DNA of 64,000 nucleotides, taken from Maribellus sediminis. GTDB lineage: Bacteria > Bacteroidota > Bacteroidia > Bacteroidales > Prolixibacteraceae. The stretch lies in NCBI RefSeq assembly GCF_011799805.1, contig NZ_WXUB01000002.1, forward strand, positions 62,001-126,000, read 5' to 3'. Position 1 is the first letter of the stretch. The number at the start of each line of letters is the position of its first letter. Below, in pieces: positions 53,532-62,694 of this stretch. The notes under the pieces are model-generated. The model made no database searches. It was not told the origin of the DNA and worked only from the letters and a program-made list of their open reading frames with translations. The translations under genes were made by a program, and so were the position numbers.

Positions 53532-55313
53532 ATGCATAAATATCTCAGCAAATCAATATTTGCAGTTATTTTATTGTTAAGCCCAGTGTTTGGTTTCGCT
53601 CAAAATCTGTTGGCATTTCCCGGCGCAGAAGGTTATGGGAAATATGCATCAGGAGGTAGGGGTAATGGACAAAACGGAAGAATTGCTATTGTTACCAATC
53701 TTGAAGATGATTTGGATAATCCTCCCGTTGGTAGCATGCGCTGGGCCATTAAACAAGGAGTTGATACCTTAACCGATCCAATTATAGGAAAATATCCGGT
53801 GAAGCGTCCTTTAACAATTGTCTTCCGGGTTGGCGGAGTTATTAACCTAAAAGGGGATCTTCGTGTAAACCGCGATAATCTTACCATTGCCGGACAAACA
53901 GCACCTGGCGATGGTATCTGTTTTCGGGGTGCCACCCTAAATTTTGGAGGATCACATAATCTTATTGTTCGATACATTCGTTCCCGGGCGGGCGATGAAT
54001 TGGGACTGGAAACATCGGCCTTCCGTGTTGAAAATGGTGGTAATTTCATTATCGATCATTGTTCGTTTAGCTGGGCGATTGAAGAAACCACTCATTTTTC
54101 AAGCAGCCCGAATTTCACGGTGCAGTGGTGTATTATCAGCGAATCTTTATATCATTCATTTCATAAAAAAGGCGAACGAGGTTATGGTTCCCAACATGGA
54201 GGAATGTATGCTTCCTATCATCATAATTTAATGGCACATCATAATTCCAGAACGCCACGAATTAATGGTTCAAATGAAAATGATGTGGAAGCCCTGGTAG
54301 ATTACCGAAACAATGTAAATTACAATTTTGGCAGAAGTGGTTCTTTTTATGGAGGAGAATGGATGAAAACCAATGGCTTGGGGTTTGCCCATACCAATGT
54401 TGTCAATAATTATTTTCTTCCCGGTCCGGGCAATTACGGAACGCTTTATTTTGCAAGCCCGGGGACAGGCGATAATGGCTATGCCGGATGGTATTTTAGT
54501 GGCAATGTAATGGTAGGTGATGATGCAAAAACCGCCGATAACTGGTTGGGTGTTAATTACAGTTTTAAAGACAGTATCAGATCCGATGTTGTATTTGTGC
54601 ATACCGATGGAGTTGTCGAAGATTACGAAAACTATACTCAAAGTGCCGAAGAAGCCTACCAGTCGATAATACACGGGGTGGGAGCCACTTTGCCCAAACG
54701 TGATGTACATGATATCCGACTGATTAAAGAAATGACGGGTGAGATTGAAATTGTACGTTATGCGTATACCGACAAGAGCGGACAGGAATCACCGGTTAAA
54801 GGTTTAGAAACCGGGATAATTGATACACAAAATAATCTTGTTTCACCCGAAGATCGGGCAGCAGGAAAAACGGCCTGGGATGTTTATCAATCAACTCCGG
54901 AAACTGAGGCACCGGTTGATAGCGACAAAGATGGAATGCCCGATTCATGGGAAACGGAACATGGCCTTAATTCTCAGGATAATACTGACTTCAGATTAAT
55001 CGCTGAAAATGGTTATAGCAATCTCGAAAACTATTTGAATGCAATGGATGTCGGAACATCTGTCTCGAAAACAGAGCTAAAGGAAATGCCTGCATTTTAC
55101 CCGAATCCCTTTTCAAATTCTCTGTTTATTGATTCTAAATATCAGGTAAATAAAATTGAGGTGTATAATTTATACGGCAGTTGTGTTTATAGCGAGGAGA
55201 ATAGATCTGGAATTAGAAGTATTGAATTGCCAATGCTCGTTCCAGGAGTTTATTTGGTAAAGACGACCGATATAAGAAAACAATTTAATGTGGTAAAAGT
55301 GGTTAAACACTAA
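53532..55313 (+). CDS. secreted PL1-like pectate lyase with T9SS tail
   Basis: This 593-residue secreted lyase, expected to cleave polygalacturonate by beta-elimination, has a signal peptide ending near GFAQ and a beta-helix starting [18 protein letters not shown]. Key stretches are IDHCSFSWAIEETTHF, YASYHHNLMAHHNSRTPR and [30 protein letters not shown] calcium-binding motif and a type A T9SS sorting tail (FYPNPFSNSLFIDS) follow. It is a paralogue of the lyase half of the preceding chimera, 35 bp downstream of it. Confidence 0.87.
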   Translation: MHKYLSKSIFAVILLLSPVFGFAQNLLAFPGAEGYGKYASGGRGNGQNGRIAIVTNLEDDLDNPPVGSMRWAIKQGVDTLTDPIIGKYPVKRPLTIVFRVGGVINLKGDLRVNRDNLTIAGQTAPGDGICFRGATLNFGGSHNLIVRYIRSRAGDELGLETSAFRVENGGNFIIDHCSFSWAIEETTHFSSSPNFTVQWCIISESLYHSFHKKGERGYGSQHGGMYASYHHNLMAHHNSRTPRINGSNENDVEALVDYRNNVNYNFGRSGSFYGGEWMKTNGLGFAHTNVVNNYFLPGPGNYGTLYFASPGTGDNGYAGWYFSGNVMVGDDAKTADNWLGVNYSFKDSIRSDVVFVHTDGVVEDYENYTQSAEEAYQSIIHGVGATLPKRDVHDIRLIKEMTGEIEIVRYAYTDKSGQESPVKGLETGIIDTQNNLVSPEDRAAGKTAWDVYQSTPETEAPVDSDKDGMPDSWETEHGLNSQDNTDFRLIAENGYSNLENYLNAMDVGTSVSKTELKEMPAFYPNPFSNSLFIDSKYQVNKIEVYNLYGSCVYSEENRSGIRSIELPMLVPGVYLVKTTDIRKQFNVVKVVKH

Positions 55314-55335
55314 TCAGAATTGAGCTTAGGAGCAG

Positions 55336-55354
55336 TTGGATTTCAATAATCCAA
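55336..55354. terminator. weak hairpin between convergent genes
   Basis: TTGGATT (55336-55342) pairs with AATCCAA (55348-55354) around a five-base loop. It has no proper T-run on either strand, so it is at best a weak stop between the lyase gene and the convergent GH127 gene. Confidence 0.3.
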
Positions 55355-55370
55355 ATATTAAAAATTTCGT

Positions 55371-57401
55371 TTATTCAGCAAAAGGTATCCAAACAGTCAT
55401 TTCTGAAGGCCCGCGGTTGTTCCAGGCGTAATAGGGAATCAGTTTAATTTTTGTTTTAGTGATACTTTTGTTCGAAACCTCGCGGTACAATTTGTTGTTC
55501 CAGTTCACGGGGTCATTTGAGATAAATTCCCCTTCGAGTGCAACCAACTTTGAATTGGCAATCTCAATCTCTTTTGGATGTAATTCAATATCTGCAGGGA
55601 TTTTATAGTCAAAAATGCGCTTACCATCTTCTACATCAGGCGATTCGAGGCAATAAACCACCGGACCACGTTTAACAGCCACCTGGTTGCGTGTTTCTTC
55701 CACCAGCGGGTTGGCTTCAATCAGCATCGTTCCCATGGGCAGAATCAGTTCTATAATATCTTCCTGTTTCCATTTCCGGCTTAGTTCAAGGTAGGTTTCC
55801 GATTCAATTGGCTTTTGCAGCGACTCTCCATTGATGCTTAATTTAGCTCCTTTTGCCCATGCCGGAATTCTAAACGAGAGGGTGTAATCAGCAGGTATTT
55901 CATCCAGGAACAAGGTAATTTTCCCATTCCAGGGATAATCACTTTGTTGGCGAATTTTGATTTTTGTTCCATCGTCCATCGTTGTTTCCAACTTGTTGCT
56001 ACCGTAAAAATTTATGTAAACACTTTTCTCTGCAAGAGAATATGCATATTCCTGTATTTCGGCAATGGTGCGGATGGTATTTGGTGGACAGCAGTTGCAA
56101 TACGAAATATACGGCTCGCGGTCTTTCGACCAGCGCAGGTCATCGCTCAGTTCATGCGCCACCATCAGCGGATTGGTATAGAAATACCCTTTGCCATCAA
56201 GGCTCACTCCTGCGAGCAGGCTGTTATACATCACGGTTTCCATGATGTCGGCATATTTTGCATCGCCGGTAACCTGCAACATGCGCCAGTTCCAAAGCAG
56301 GTTGCCAATGTTGGCACATGATTCGTTGTGTGCTGATATATTGGGCAATTCGTAGTCGTGTCCGTAGGCCTGATGTACCTGTTGAATAGAAGGCTGATCG
56401 TAAGTAGTGCCGTTTGGTGAAACACCGTCGTACAGGGCACCGCAAGCTCCGGTAATGTAAATCTTGCGTTCTACCAGATCGTTCCAGATTTCATTGAGGG
56501 CGATCATTAGTGAATCATCGCCACTTTCGGCATAAACATCCGCTACACCGGCATACAGGTAATTGGCGCGCACAGCATGTCCGATAGCTTTGGTTTGCTG
56601 ATTAAAGGGAATGCGGTCCTGGTTGTGGTCCGTGCCATTTTCAACCAGACTGCGTATTTTTATAAGGTTTTCGGCCAGTTCCAGGTATTTCGGATCGCCG
56701 GAGGTGCGGTACATTTCAACCACACCCATGTAATGCGACGGACAAATGGCATTTCTCGCCAGTTCAGCCGAAGCCCTTTTGAAAAAATCGTACAAGTAAT
56801 CGGTAGCTTTTATCGCGATATTCAGCAGGTCTTTTTTCCCGGTTGTCCGGTAATGTACGCAGGCGGCTGTCATCAGGTGTCCCATGTTGTACGTTTCAAA
56901 ATCCATCCGCTCGTTGAACTCGTGCTTCAAGGTTGGATCTTTTAGTTCTTTAATCGATGTTGGCGTATGGATGTAGCCATCTTGACGCTGGGCTCTTCCG
57001 ATCATTGAAATGATCTCATCGATCTGCTTACCCAGTTTTTCATCTCCTGAGATTGCGTAAACCATAATTTCCGCTTCCAGCATTTTGTAAAAGTCGCCAT
57101 CGTGAAACGGAGGCCCAACATGCGAACCGGTATCAAGTCCGGCTGCAATCTCAAAGTTTTTGTAGGCGTGACTGATCTCGTCGTCGAGGTAGCAGCCCAT
57201 CATATGTGGCACCATCGAATCTTTGCAAACCTCAAAACGTTCGGCCCAAAAACCATCGGTCCACTTCACGTCGCCAATATTGGTGCTTTGCAGTTTGGCA
57301 AATTTGCTGCCGGAGGTGTTGGTTAATGCCTTTTCCTGGGCTGAAATATTCCCGCTCCAGATCAAAACAGCAAGGATAAGTATGGATAAACTATGCTTCA
57401 T
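55371..57401 (-). CDS. GH127 beta-L-arabinofuranosidase
   Basis: This 676-residue exported glycosidase has a signal peptide (SLSILILAVLIWSGNISAQ) and an (alpha/alpha)6 barrel with the GH127 zinc/cysteine site: Glu360 and Cys362 in HNESCANIG, and Cys437-Cys438 in CNCCPPNT. In characterised GH127 enzymes the first cysteine of the pair is the nucleophile and the others hold zinc. It releases L-arabinofuranose in the beta linkage, as found in pectic side chains. The ATG lies one base after the GH78 stop, so the genes are coupled. Some GH127 members have other sugar specificities. Confidence 0.9.
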   Translation of the reverse strand: MKHSLSILILAVLIWSGNISAQEKALTNTSGSKFAKLQSTNIGDVKWTDGFWAERFEVCKDSMVPHMMGCYLDDEISHAYKNFEIAAGLDTGSHVGPPFHDGDFYKMLEAEIMVYAISGDEKLGKQIDEIISMIGRAQRQDGYIHTPTSIKELKDPTLKHEFNERMDFETYNMGHLMTAACVHYRTTGKKDLLNIAIKATDYLYDFFKRASAELARNAICPSHYMGVVEMYRTSGDPKYLELAENLIKIRSLVENGTDHNQDRIPFNQQTKAIGHAVRANYLYAGVADVYAESGDDSLMIALNEIWNDLVERKIYITGACGALYDGVSPNGTTYDQPSIQQVHQAYGHDYELPNISAHNESCANIGNLLWNWRMLQVTGDAKYADIMETVMYNSLLAGVSLDGKGYFYTNPLMVAHELSDDLRWSKDREPYISYCNCCPPNTIRTIAEIQEYAYSLAEKSVYINFYGSNKLETTMDDGTKIKIRQQSDYPWNGKITLFLDEIPADYTLSFRIPAWAKGAKLSINGESLQKPIESETYLELSRKWKQEDIIELILPMGTMLIEANPLVEETRNQVAVKRGPVVYCLESPDVEDGKRIFDYKIPADIELHPKEIEIANSKLVALEGEFISNDPVNWNNKLYREVSNKSITKTKIKLIPYYAWNNRGPSEMTVWIPFAE

Positions 57402-57402
57402 T

Positions 57403-60051
57403 TCAATTCATTTTAGATTTAAATGAGTAGGTTCCTGAGCCTACTTCGTGAATTTCGTACCCGTTCGCATTTTTAGAAGGGACAAAAACGGTTGCAGTGG
57501 TATTGACAGGAATGGTGACTTTTAGTTCAAAATTTTCTCCATTCTGTTTCCATTCCGAGGCTGCCAGGCCATACATCGTATTCAGGCTCGCTTTGGCAAA
57601 ATCTAGTTTTTCATTGATCACCGGTTTGATGATTAACTTTTTATAACCCGGAACTTTCGGATCTGTTTGTAATCCGGCCACTTTTGCGTAAAGCCAATTA
57701 CCGACAGCACCGTAGGCATAATGGTTAAAAGAATTCATCCCTTCGTTTTGAAAAGTGCCGTCGGGCTTAATGCCATCCCAGCGTTCCCAAATGGTAGTGG
57801 CACCCATAGTGACTGGATATAGCCACGAAGGATATTTTTTATTGAAAAGCAGCTTGTAAGCCAGATCCGGCCATCCTACATCGGTGAGCGCATCGCAAAG
57901 CACAGGAGTGCCCAAAAAACCGGTAGTCAAATGCTGAAAATGTTCTACATTTTTTGCCAGTTCCTCAGCAGCTTTTTCAAGGTATTCATCCGGAATTATT
58001 CCAAAAGTAAGCGCAACGGCGTAAGCTGTCTGGGTATTCGAAATTAGTCGTCCGTTTGGCGTGATGAATTCATTTTTAAATGCAGCTTTTATCTTAGGAA
58101 GAAGAGCAGCGTACTTTTTAGCATCCTCTTGTTTCCCCAAAATCTCAGCAGTTTGCTGCATAATTTTGGTAGAATAGTAAAAGTAGGCAGTAGCCAGCAA
58201 ATCTTTTTCGGTGTGGGCTCCTGCATACCCATAATCGGGTGCGTTGTATATGTAGCTCGAATACTCGGCAAACGACAGCCAGTCGCCAAAATGAAAACCG
58301 GTGTTGTACAGGTGGCTTTCTCCTGCCTCGCGGATCATGAATTCTTCCCAGACCTGCATGGAGTTGTACTGTTGCTCGAGTATGCGTTTATCGCCAAAAC
58401 GTTGGTAAACCACCCAAGGGATTATGGTTGCAGCATCGGCCCAACCGGTGCCACCAAAACCATCCGACCATCCGGTCCCGCCACCGTCTTCAATTAAATT
58501 AGGAACCACCCACGGCACATTTCCGTCTTCGCGTTGTTCGGCTTCCAGGTCCTTTAACCACTTTCCAAAAAATGGCGCGGCATTAACATTGAAACAGGCT
58601 GTTGGAGCAAAAACCTGTGCATCACCGGTCCAGCCCATGCGCTCGTCGCGTTGCGGACAATCAGTGGGAACATCGAGGAAATTGCCACGCAATCCCCACT
58701 GGATGTTTTGCTGAAGACGGTTCACCAAAGCATCAGAACATTCAAAATTTCCGGTGAATTCCATATTGGAATGCATCACTTCGGCAGTAAAATCTTCCGG
58801 ATTAATTGCTCCCGAATAGTCTTCAATTTTTATGTAACGGAAACCCATAAAAGTGAAATGTGGACGGTAAGTCTCCGTGCCTTCACCTTTAAAAGTATAT
58901 TCTATGCGTTGTTTTGCAGGCCGAAGGTTGGTAGTGTAAAAGTTACCTTCATTATCCAGCACTTCGGCGTGATAAATGCTGATTTTTTCTCCCGCTTTTC
59001 CTCTTAATGAAAAACGGATCCGACCGACCAGGTTCTGCCCAAAATCAAGAACCGTTTCTCCTAATGGTGTTACAATATTTTCTATTGGTTTGATTTCCTG
59101 AGTAACTTTTACTTTGGGGCCGGTTGAGGAAACAAGTTCTTCAAATCCGTAATTTTTTTCAACTACTCTTGTCCACAGCGCATCATCAAAGCTGGGTTTG
59201 TCCCAGTCAACTTGTTCGAGCCGGGCATTGTATACTTCGCCGTGGTAGATTTCTGATTCGAGAATCGCACCTGTGGATGCTTTCCAGCTGTTATCGCTCA
59301 CTATGGTTTCTGTTGTTCCGTCGGAAAAAGTTAGGTGCAACTGCATTAACAAGGCTGTTTTTTCGCCGTAATGGTTTTTCTTGCCCTGCCAACCAAAAAA
59401 TCCACGGTACCAGCCGTCTCCCAAAATTGCGCCGATGGCATTTGCTCCGGTTTTGACCTGTTCGGTGACATCGTAAACCTGGTATTGAATGCGTTTTTGG
59501 TAGGCTGTCCAGCCGGGTGTAAATTCTTCATCACTTACCTTTCTGCCGTTAAGATGTAGATGGTACAAACCGCGTGCTGTGGAATAAATCCTCGCGCTTT
59601 GTATTTCTTTATCAATTTTGAATTCTTTGCGAAGAAGCGGGCAGGGGTTCGATTTGATAATGTCTTCCTCCAATTCCGGTTCTATCCATTTGGCTTTCCA
59701 GTCTGAAGTATTCAGTAATCCCATTTCCCAGAAGGCTGTTTCGCTCCAATCTGATTCTTCCCCCCGGTTGTTCCAGACTTTTACCTGCCAGTAAATTCGA
59801 TCGCACGAATGCAGCGCTTTTCCTTTGTATTCAACATGAACTGACTGATCGGACGCAACCTTTCTGCTGTCCCAGGCCAGGTTTGTCGTATTTTCGAGAT
59901 CGGCAACGGAATAGGCACAGCGGATCTGGTAAGCTGTTTGTACAATGTTTTTTCCGTCACATTCCAGTTTCCAGCTTAGCCTGGGCGACTGGCAGTCGAT
60001 CCCAAGCGAATTTTTATGGTACTCGATTACTAATCCAATAACTTTTACCAC
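57403..60051 (-). CDS. GH78 alpha-L-rhamnosidase, apparently not exported
   Basis: This 882-residue enzyme removes alpha-L-rhamnose. It has N-terminal beta-sandwich domains (EYHKNSLGIDCQSPRLSWKL) and an (alpha/alpha)6 catalytic barrel with PTDCPQRDERMGWTGD, where Glu470 is the expected acid. A second motif is TTIWERWDG. The GTG at 60051 is the only possible start, since a stop codon lies three codons upstream, and no signal peptide is present. The protein therefore looks cytoplasmic, unlike GH127. It sits between the small membrane protein and GH127. Confidence 0.92.
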   Translation of the reverse strand: MVKVIGLVIEYHKNSLGIDCQSPRLSWKLECDGKNIVQTAYQIRCAYSVADLENTTNLAWDSRKVASDQSVHVEYKGKALHSCDRIYWQVKVWNNRGEESDWSETAFWEMGLLNTSDWKAKWIEPELEEDIIKSNPCPLLRKEFKIDKEIQSARIYSTARGLYHLHLNGRKVSDEEFTPGWTAYQKRIQYQVYDVTEQVKTGANAIGAILGDGWYRGFFGWQGKKNHYGEKTALLMQLHLTFSDGTTETIVSDNSWKASTGAILESEIYHGEVYNARLEQVDWDKPSFDDALWTRVVEKNYGFEELVSSTGPKVKVTQEIKPIENIVTPLGETVLDFGQNLVGRIRFSLRGKAGEKISIYHAEVLDNEGNFYTTNLRPAKQRIEYTFKGEGTETYRPHFTFMGFRYIKIEDYSGAINPEDFTAEVMHSNMEFTGNFECSDALVNRLQQNIQWGLRGNFLDVPTDCPQRDERMGWTGDAQVFAPTACFNVNAAPFFGKWLKDLEAEQREDGNVPWVVPNLIEDGGGTGWSDGFGGTGWADAATIIPWVVYQRFGDKRILEQQYNSMQVWEEFMIREAGESHLYNTGFHFGDWLSFAEYSSYIYNAPDYGYAGAHTEKDLLATAYFYYSTKIMQQTAEILGKQEDAKKYAALLPKIKAAFKNEFITPNGRLISNTQTAYAVALTFGIIPDEYLEKAAEELAKNVEHFQHLTTGFLGTPVLCDALTDVGWPDLAYKLLFNKKYPSWLYPVTMGATTIWERWDGIKPDGTFQNEGMNSFNHYAYGAVGNWLYAKVAGLQTDPKVPGYKKLIIKPVINEKLDFAKASLNTMYGLAASEWKQNGENFELKVTIPVNTTATVFVPSKNANGYEIHEVGSGTYSFKSKMN

Positions 60052-60073
60052 GGTAGTTTACTAATTGCAGTTT

Positions 60074-60265
60074 CTATTCTTCTTCAGTTTCGTCGAGCGA
60101 TTTGCTTCTCATCCAGAACGGAGCGGAGGCAAACCACAGTATCATTCCAACCCCCATCAACCAGAAGTGGTTTTGCAGGGTAACAACTCCTTTTAGCACA
60201 AGTATCGAAGGGAGAAAGGTAAATGCCAGTCCTGTGTACGATATAGTTGTAAGTAGCTTTTTCAT
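60074..60265 (-). CDS. small two-helix membrane protein, possible transporter subunit
   Basis: I do not recognise this 63-residue protein. It has two transmembrane segments (about residues 8-28 and 32-50) separated by a short turn, and an acidic C-terminus (SLDETEEE). Its ATG overlaps the stop of the NCS1 transporter gene by four bases (ATGA), which implies coupled translation and equal amounts. Small accessory subunits occur with several secondary transporters, so it may assist the NCS1 protein. That role is inference. Confidence 0.62.
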   Translation of the reverse strand: MKKLLTTISYTGLAFTFLPSILVLKGVVTLQNHFWLMGVGMILWFASAPFWMRSKSLDETEEE

Positions 60266-61770
60266 GATAAACCTCCTTCTTTTATCAATTGAGCGTTAGT
60301 TTTTTGTTTCTGTTGATAATAACTAAATGCCAGGTATAAAATGGCTGCCATTATCCATTCCGGGCCTACGAGGAACGTAAGGTCCATTTTTATAGAGTGG
60401 AGCCAATCGGGCAGTTTCCCGTCAGTCATGCGCTGTAAAAAGGCGATATTGTCCTTACCATATATAAACATCGAAATCAGGAAGGGGCCGAACCAGGCAA
60501 TAGCCGCCGGCCAGCTAAATGTTTTTCCCGATTTTTCGGTAAAATCGCTGATTAAGCCAATTTTTGGGAACAACCAGACATCTAGAATAATAAAAGCGCC
60601 CAGCGGAACAAAAAAGAGTCCGTAGTAGGCAACAATCCTGTCTAGATTAGCAGTAACTGCGGGGATGCAGGCAGTGATGATCATAAATACTCCGGCGGCA
60701 AAAGTTACTTTCCAACGTTGCCAGTTCGGTGTTGCCACCTGGATGGCTAAACCGGCTCGGTACAGGGTAGGGTTGGCGGTTGTCCATCCGGCAATCACTA
60801 CTGCAACGGCACCGGCAAAACCGGCTCCGTATAGCGCAATGGTTCCGGGTTGTGGATTGGTAAAACCATCAGCCAGATATGCGGCACATAAAATCCCTGA
60901 TGCGATCCAGGCGCCAAAGTGGCCTAGGAACATTCCGAATGCTGAGGCAAATCCCTGTGTCCAGCTTTTGGCATAACGAAAAATGGTGACATCCGACATT
61001 CCTAAATGCTGGGTGGCGTTACACAGCCAGGCAAAACCGGCTACGTGCCAGAAGGTATATTTCGAATTATTCCCAATGGGCTCGCCTGTAAATATCCTGT
61101 CGCTCATGATCTGCCAGAATCCTTCGTCGGGCGTGGCTGCCTTAAGTTTGGCTAAAATAGCAATGGCAGAAGCAAAGAAAACCAGTACCATCCAGGGCGC
61201 ACAAATTTTTGAGAACTGAGCTATTTTTTCGAATCCAAGTACCGCCAGCAGAGCAATTACAATACCTACAATCAAAGCAATCATCATCCAGGGGAAGGTC
61301 GGGATTACGTCTCCCATTGCGAAATTCGGATTTGGTACGTCAAAAGGAATGGAAATTGCTGTAACCGCCACGTTTACCATCGATCCGGCGAGTAGGCATA
61401 GAATAAAGGCATAAAAGGCACTGTAGGCAATGGTGAGGTAAGGGCCAACAATTTTTTTAAGTTGCCAGTAGATGGTCAGTCGGGTTTTTACAGCTACCGG
61501 TGCGGTTAACAAAGCCCAGCTTAGTACTGCCAGTGTATTGCCCACAAGCAGTCCCCAGAAAAAATCTTTGGCCGAAACGCCGTGCATCACCATCAGCGGG
61601 CCAAGGACAAACTCGGTACCGGCAACGTGCTCGCCGGCAAACATGGCAATAAATGTTTTCCAGCCGTGGAGTTTTTTCTCGGAAACAGGTTCCCTGTCGT
61701 ATTCATACAGTGCGTCGAGTCGTTCGATCATACTCGACTTACCCGCCGATAGTTCTTGGTTCGAATTCAT
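60262..61770 (-). CDS. NCS1-family (purine/cytosine-permease-like) transporter
   Basis: This 502-residue inner-membrane transporter has about twelve helices and the NCS1 arrangement, with GVSAKDFFWGLLVGNTLAVL near the N-terminus, a middle NATQHLGMSDVTIFRYA and WTTANPTLYRAGLA. NCS1 proteins usually import nucleobases, hydantoins or thiamine precursors with sodium or protons. Here it heads an operon with rhamnosidase and arabinofuranosidase genes, which suggests that this branch carries a sugar or glycoside product. The substrate is unknown. Confidence 0.85.
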   Translation of the reverse strand: MNSNQELSAGKSSMIERLDALYEYDREPVSEKKLHGWKTFIAMFAGEHVAGTEFVLGPLMVMHGVSAKDFFWGLLVGNTLAVLSWALLTAPVAVKTRLTIYWQLKKIVGPYLTIAYSAFYAFILCLLAGSMVNVAVTAISIPFDVPNPNFAMGDVIPTFPWMMIALIVGIVIALLAVLGFEKIAQFSKICAPWMVLVFFASAIAILAKLKAATPDEGFWQIMSDRIFTGEPIGNNSKYTFWHVAGFAWLCNATQHLGMSDVTIFRYAKSWTQGFASAFGMFLGHFGAWIASGILCAAYLADGFTNPQPGTIALYGAGFAGAVAVVIAGWTTANPTLYRAGLAIQVATPNWQRWKVTFAAGVFMIITACIPAVTANLDRIVAYYGLFFVPLGAFIILDVWLFPKIGLISDFTEKSGKTFSWPAAIAWFGPFLISMFIYGKDNIAFLQRMTDGKLPDWLHSIKMDLTFLVGPEWIMAAILYLAFSYYQQKQKTNAQLIKEGGLS

Positions 61771-61810
61771 AATGTTATTGGTTAGAAAGAACTTAATTTT
61801 TGAATGCCTA

Positions 61811-61842
61811 CAAATCTAAATTTAATTCTTGGTATTTGCAAT
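61811..61842 (-). promoter_or_regulatory. promoter of the NCS1-GH78-GH127 operon
   Basis: On the minus strand TAGATTTG (61811-61818) matches the -7 consensus TAnnTTTG, and ATTG (61839-61842) stands in for the -33 TTTG with a 20-bp spacer. It lies ~40 bp before the transporter start, with an AAACGTTT palindrome just upstream. Confidence 0.52.
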
Positions 61843-61843
61843 A

Positions 61844-61851
61844 AAACGTTT
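61844..61851. promoter_or_regulatory. AAACGTTT palindrome, candidate LacI-type operator
   Basis: This perfect 8-bp palindrome lies inside TGCAATAAAACGTTTGCA, directly behind the -33 element of the transporter promoter. LacI-family regulators favour palindromes with a central CG of this kind. No LacI gene is in the window. Confidence 0.42.
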
Positions 61852-61908
61852 GCATTAATTAAGATATTTGAAAACTTGAAGAGCCTGAAATATAAACTAA
61901 AAGAGAAA

Positions 61909-61922
61909 TGTAAACGTTAACA
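61909..61922. promoter_or_regulatory. TGTAAACGTTAACA, second candidate LacI-type operator
   Basis: This 14-bp sequence is palindromic except for one base pair. It lies ~60 bp from the AAACGTTT site and just before the -7 box at 61931, so it could control the sigma factor gene, the transporter operon, or both. Confidence 0.45.
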
Positions 61923-61930
61923 TTTTTTTG

Positions 61931-61938
61931 TATGTTTG
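61931..61938 (+). promoter_or_regulatory. candidate -7 box before the ECF sigma gene
   Basis: TATGTTTG matches TAnnTTTG. The -33 region falls on the TGTAAACGTTAACA palindrome rather than a TTTG word. It lies ~110 bp before the ATG, so the leader would be fairly long. Confidence 0.38.
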
Positions 61939-62046
61939 TGAAGGAATCGAGACCGGTGAATATGCAAATAATTAGCATTTTTAGTAATTGTGTTAAGAAC
62001 AATATTGCAGAATATCCGGGGTCAGTGAAAAAAATAAACCAATAGA

Positions 62047-62637
62047 ATGAAGGATTGGCGTCAAACCTGGCTTAAATTCAAAGGAGGTGATATGGATGCA
62101 TTTCATCGTATCTATGTGGCTTATTTCGACAAGCTTTACGCCTATGGTTCCAAACTCACAAACGAACATTCAGTTCTGGAGGATAGCATTCAGGAACTTT
62201 TCTTGCAGTTATACACCCGAAGAAGCCATTTGAGGGAAGACGTTAATCTGGAATATTACCTGTTAAAATCCTTAAAACTTACCATTTACCAGCGTCTGCG
62301 CAGAAAAGAGCGCATTATTCCTTCCGGTTTGGCGAATGAAGATCACGAAAGCAGCCTCTTTAAGTTTAAAATTGAAAACGCGGATGAACAGACTGACAAA
62401 GAAGGAAACGATGAATTGCTGCAGGCCCTTAGTGGTCTCGATCCCAAACAACGCGAATTGCTATATTTGAAATTCTACAACAGTTTGTCATACAAGGAGA
62501 TTGGTGATATTTTGGGAATTAATCCCGACTCGGCCAAAAAGCAGGTTTACCGGATCATCAAGAAACTAAAACACAATTTCAGGGGATTTTCTATCGAATT
62601 ATTCTTGTATGTTGTGCAGCATGTAAAAAAAAGCTAA
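62047..62637 (+). CDS. ECF-type RNA polymerase sigma factor
   Basis: This 196-residue sigma-70-family ECF factor has a region 2 core-binding segment (MDAFHRIYVAYFDKLYAYGS, then EDSIQELFLQLY) and a region 4 helix-turn-helix (PKQRELLYLKFYNSLSYKEI, GDILGINPDSAKKQ). It is followed by a FecR-type anti-sigma factor and what appears to be a SusC gene, the standard trans-envelope switch for outer-membrane uptake of a specific glycan. Confidence 0.92.
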   Translation: MKDWRQTWLKFKGGDMDAFHRIYVAYFDKLYAYGSKLTNEHSVLEDSIQELFLQLYTRRSHLREDVNLEYYLLKSLKLTIYQRLRRKERIIPSGLANEDHESSLFKFKIENADEQTDKEGNDELLQALSGLDPKQRELLYLKFYNSLSYKEIGDILGINPDSAKKQVYRIIKKLKHNFRGFSIELFLYVVQHVKKS

Positions 62638-62694
62638 GAAGCTGTCCACTTTTTACTTCCCCATTCAATTATATACAAACGCCATCAGCGAAAA

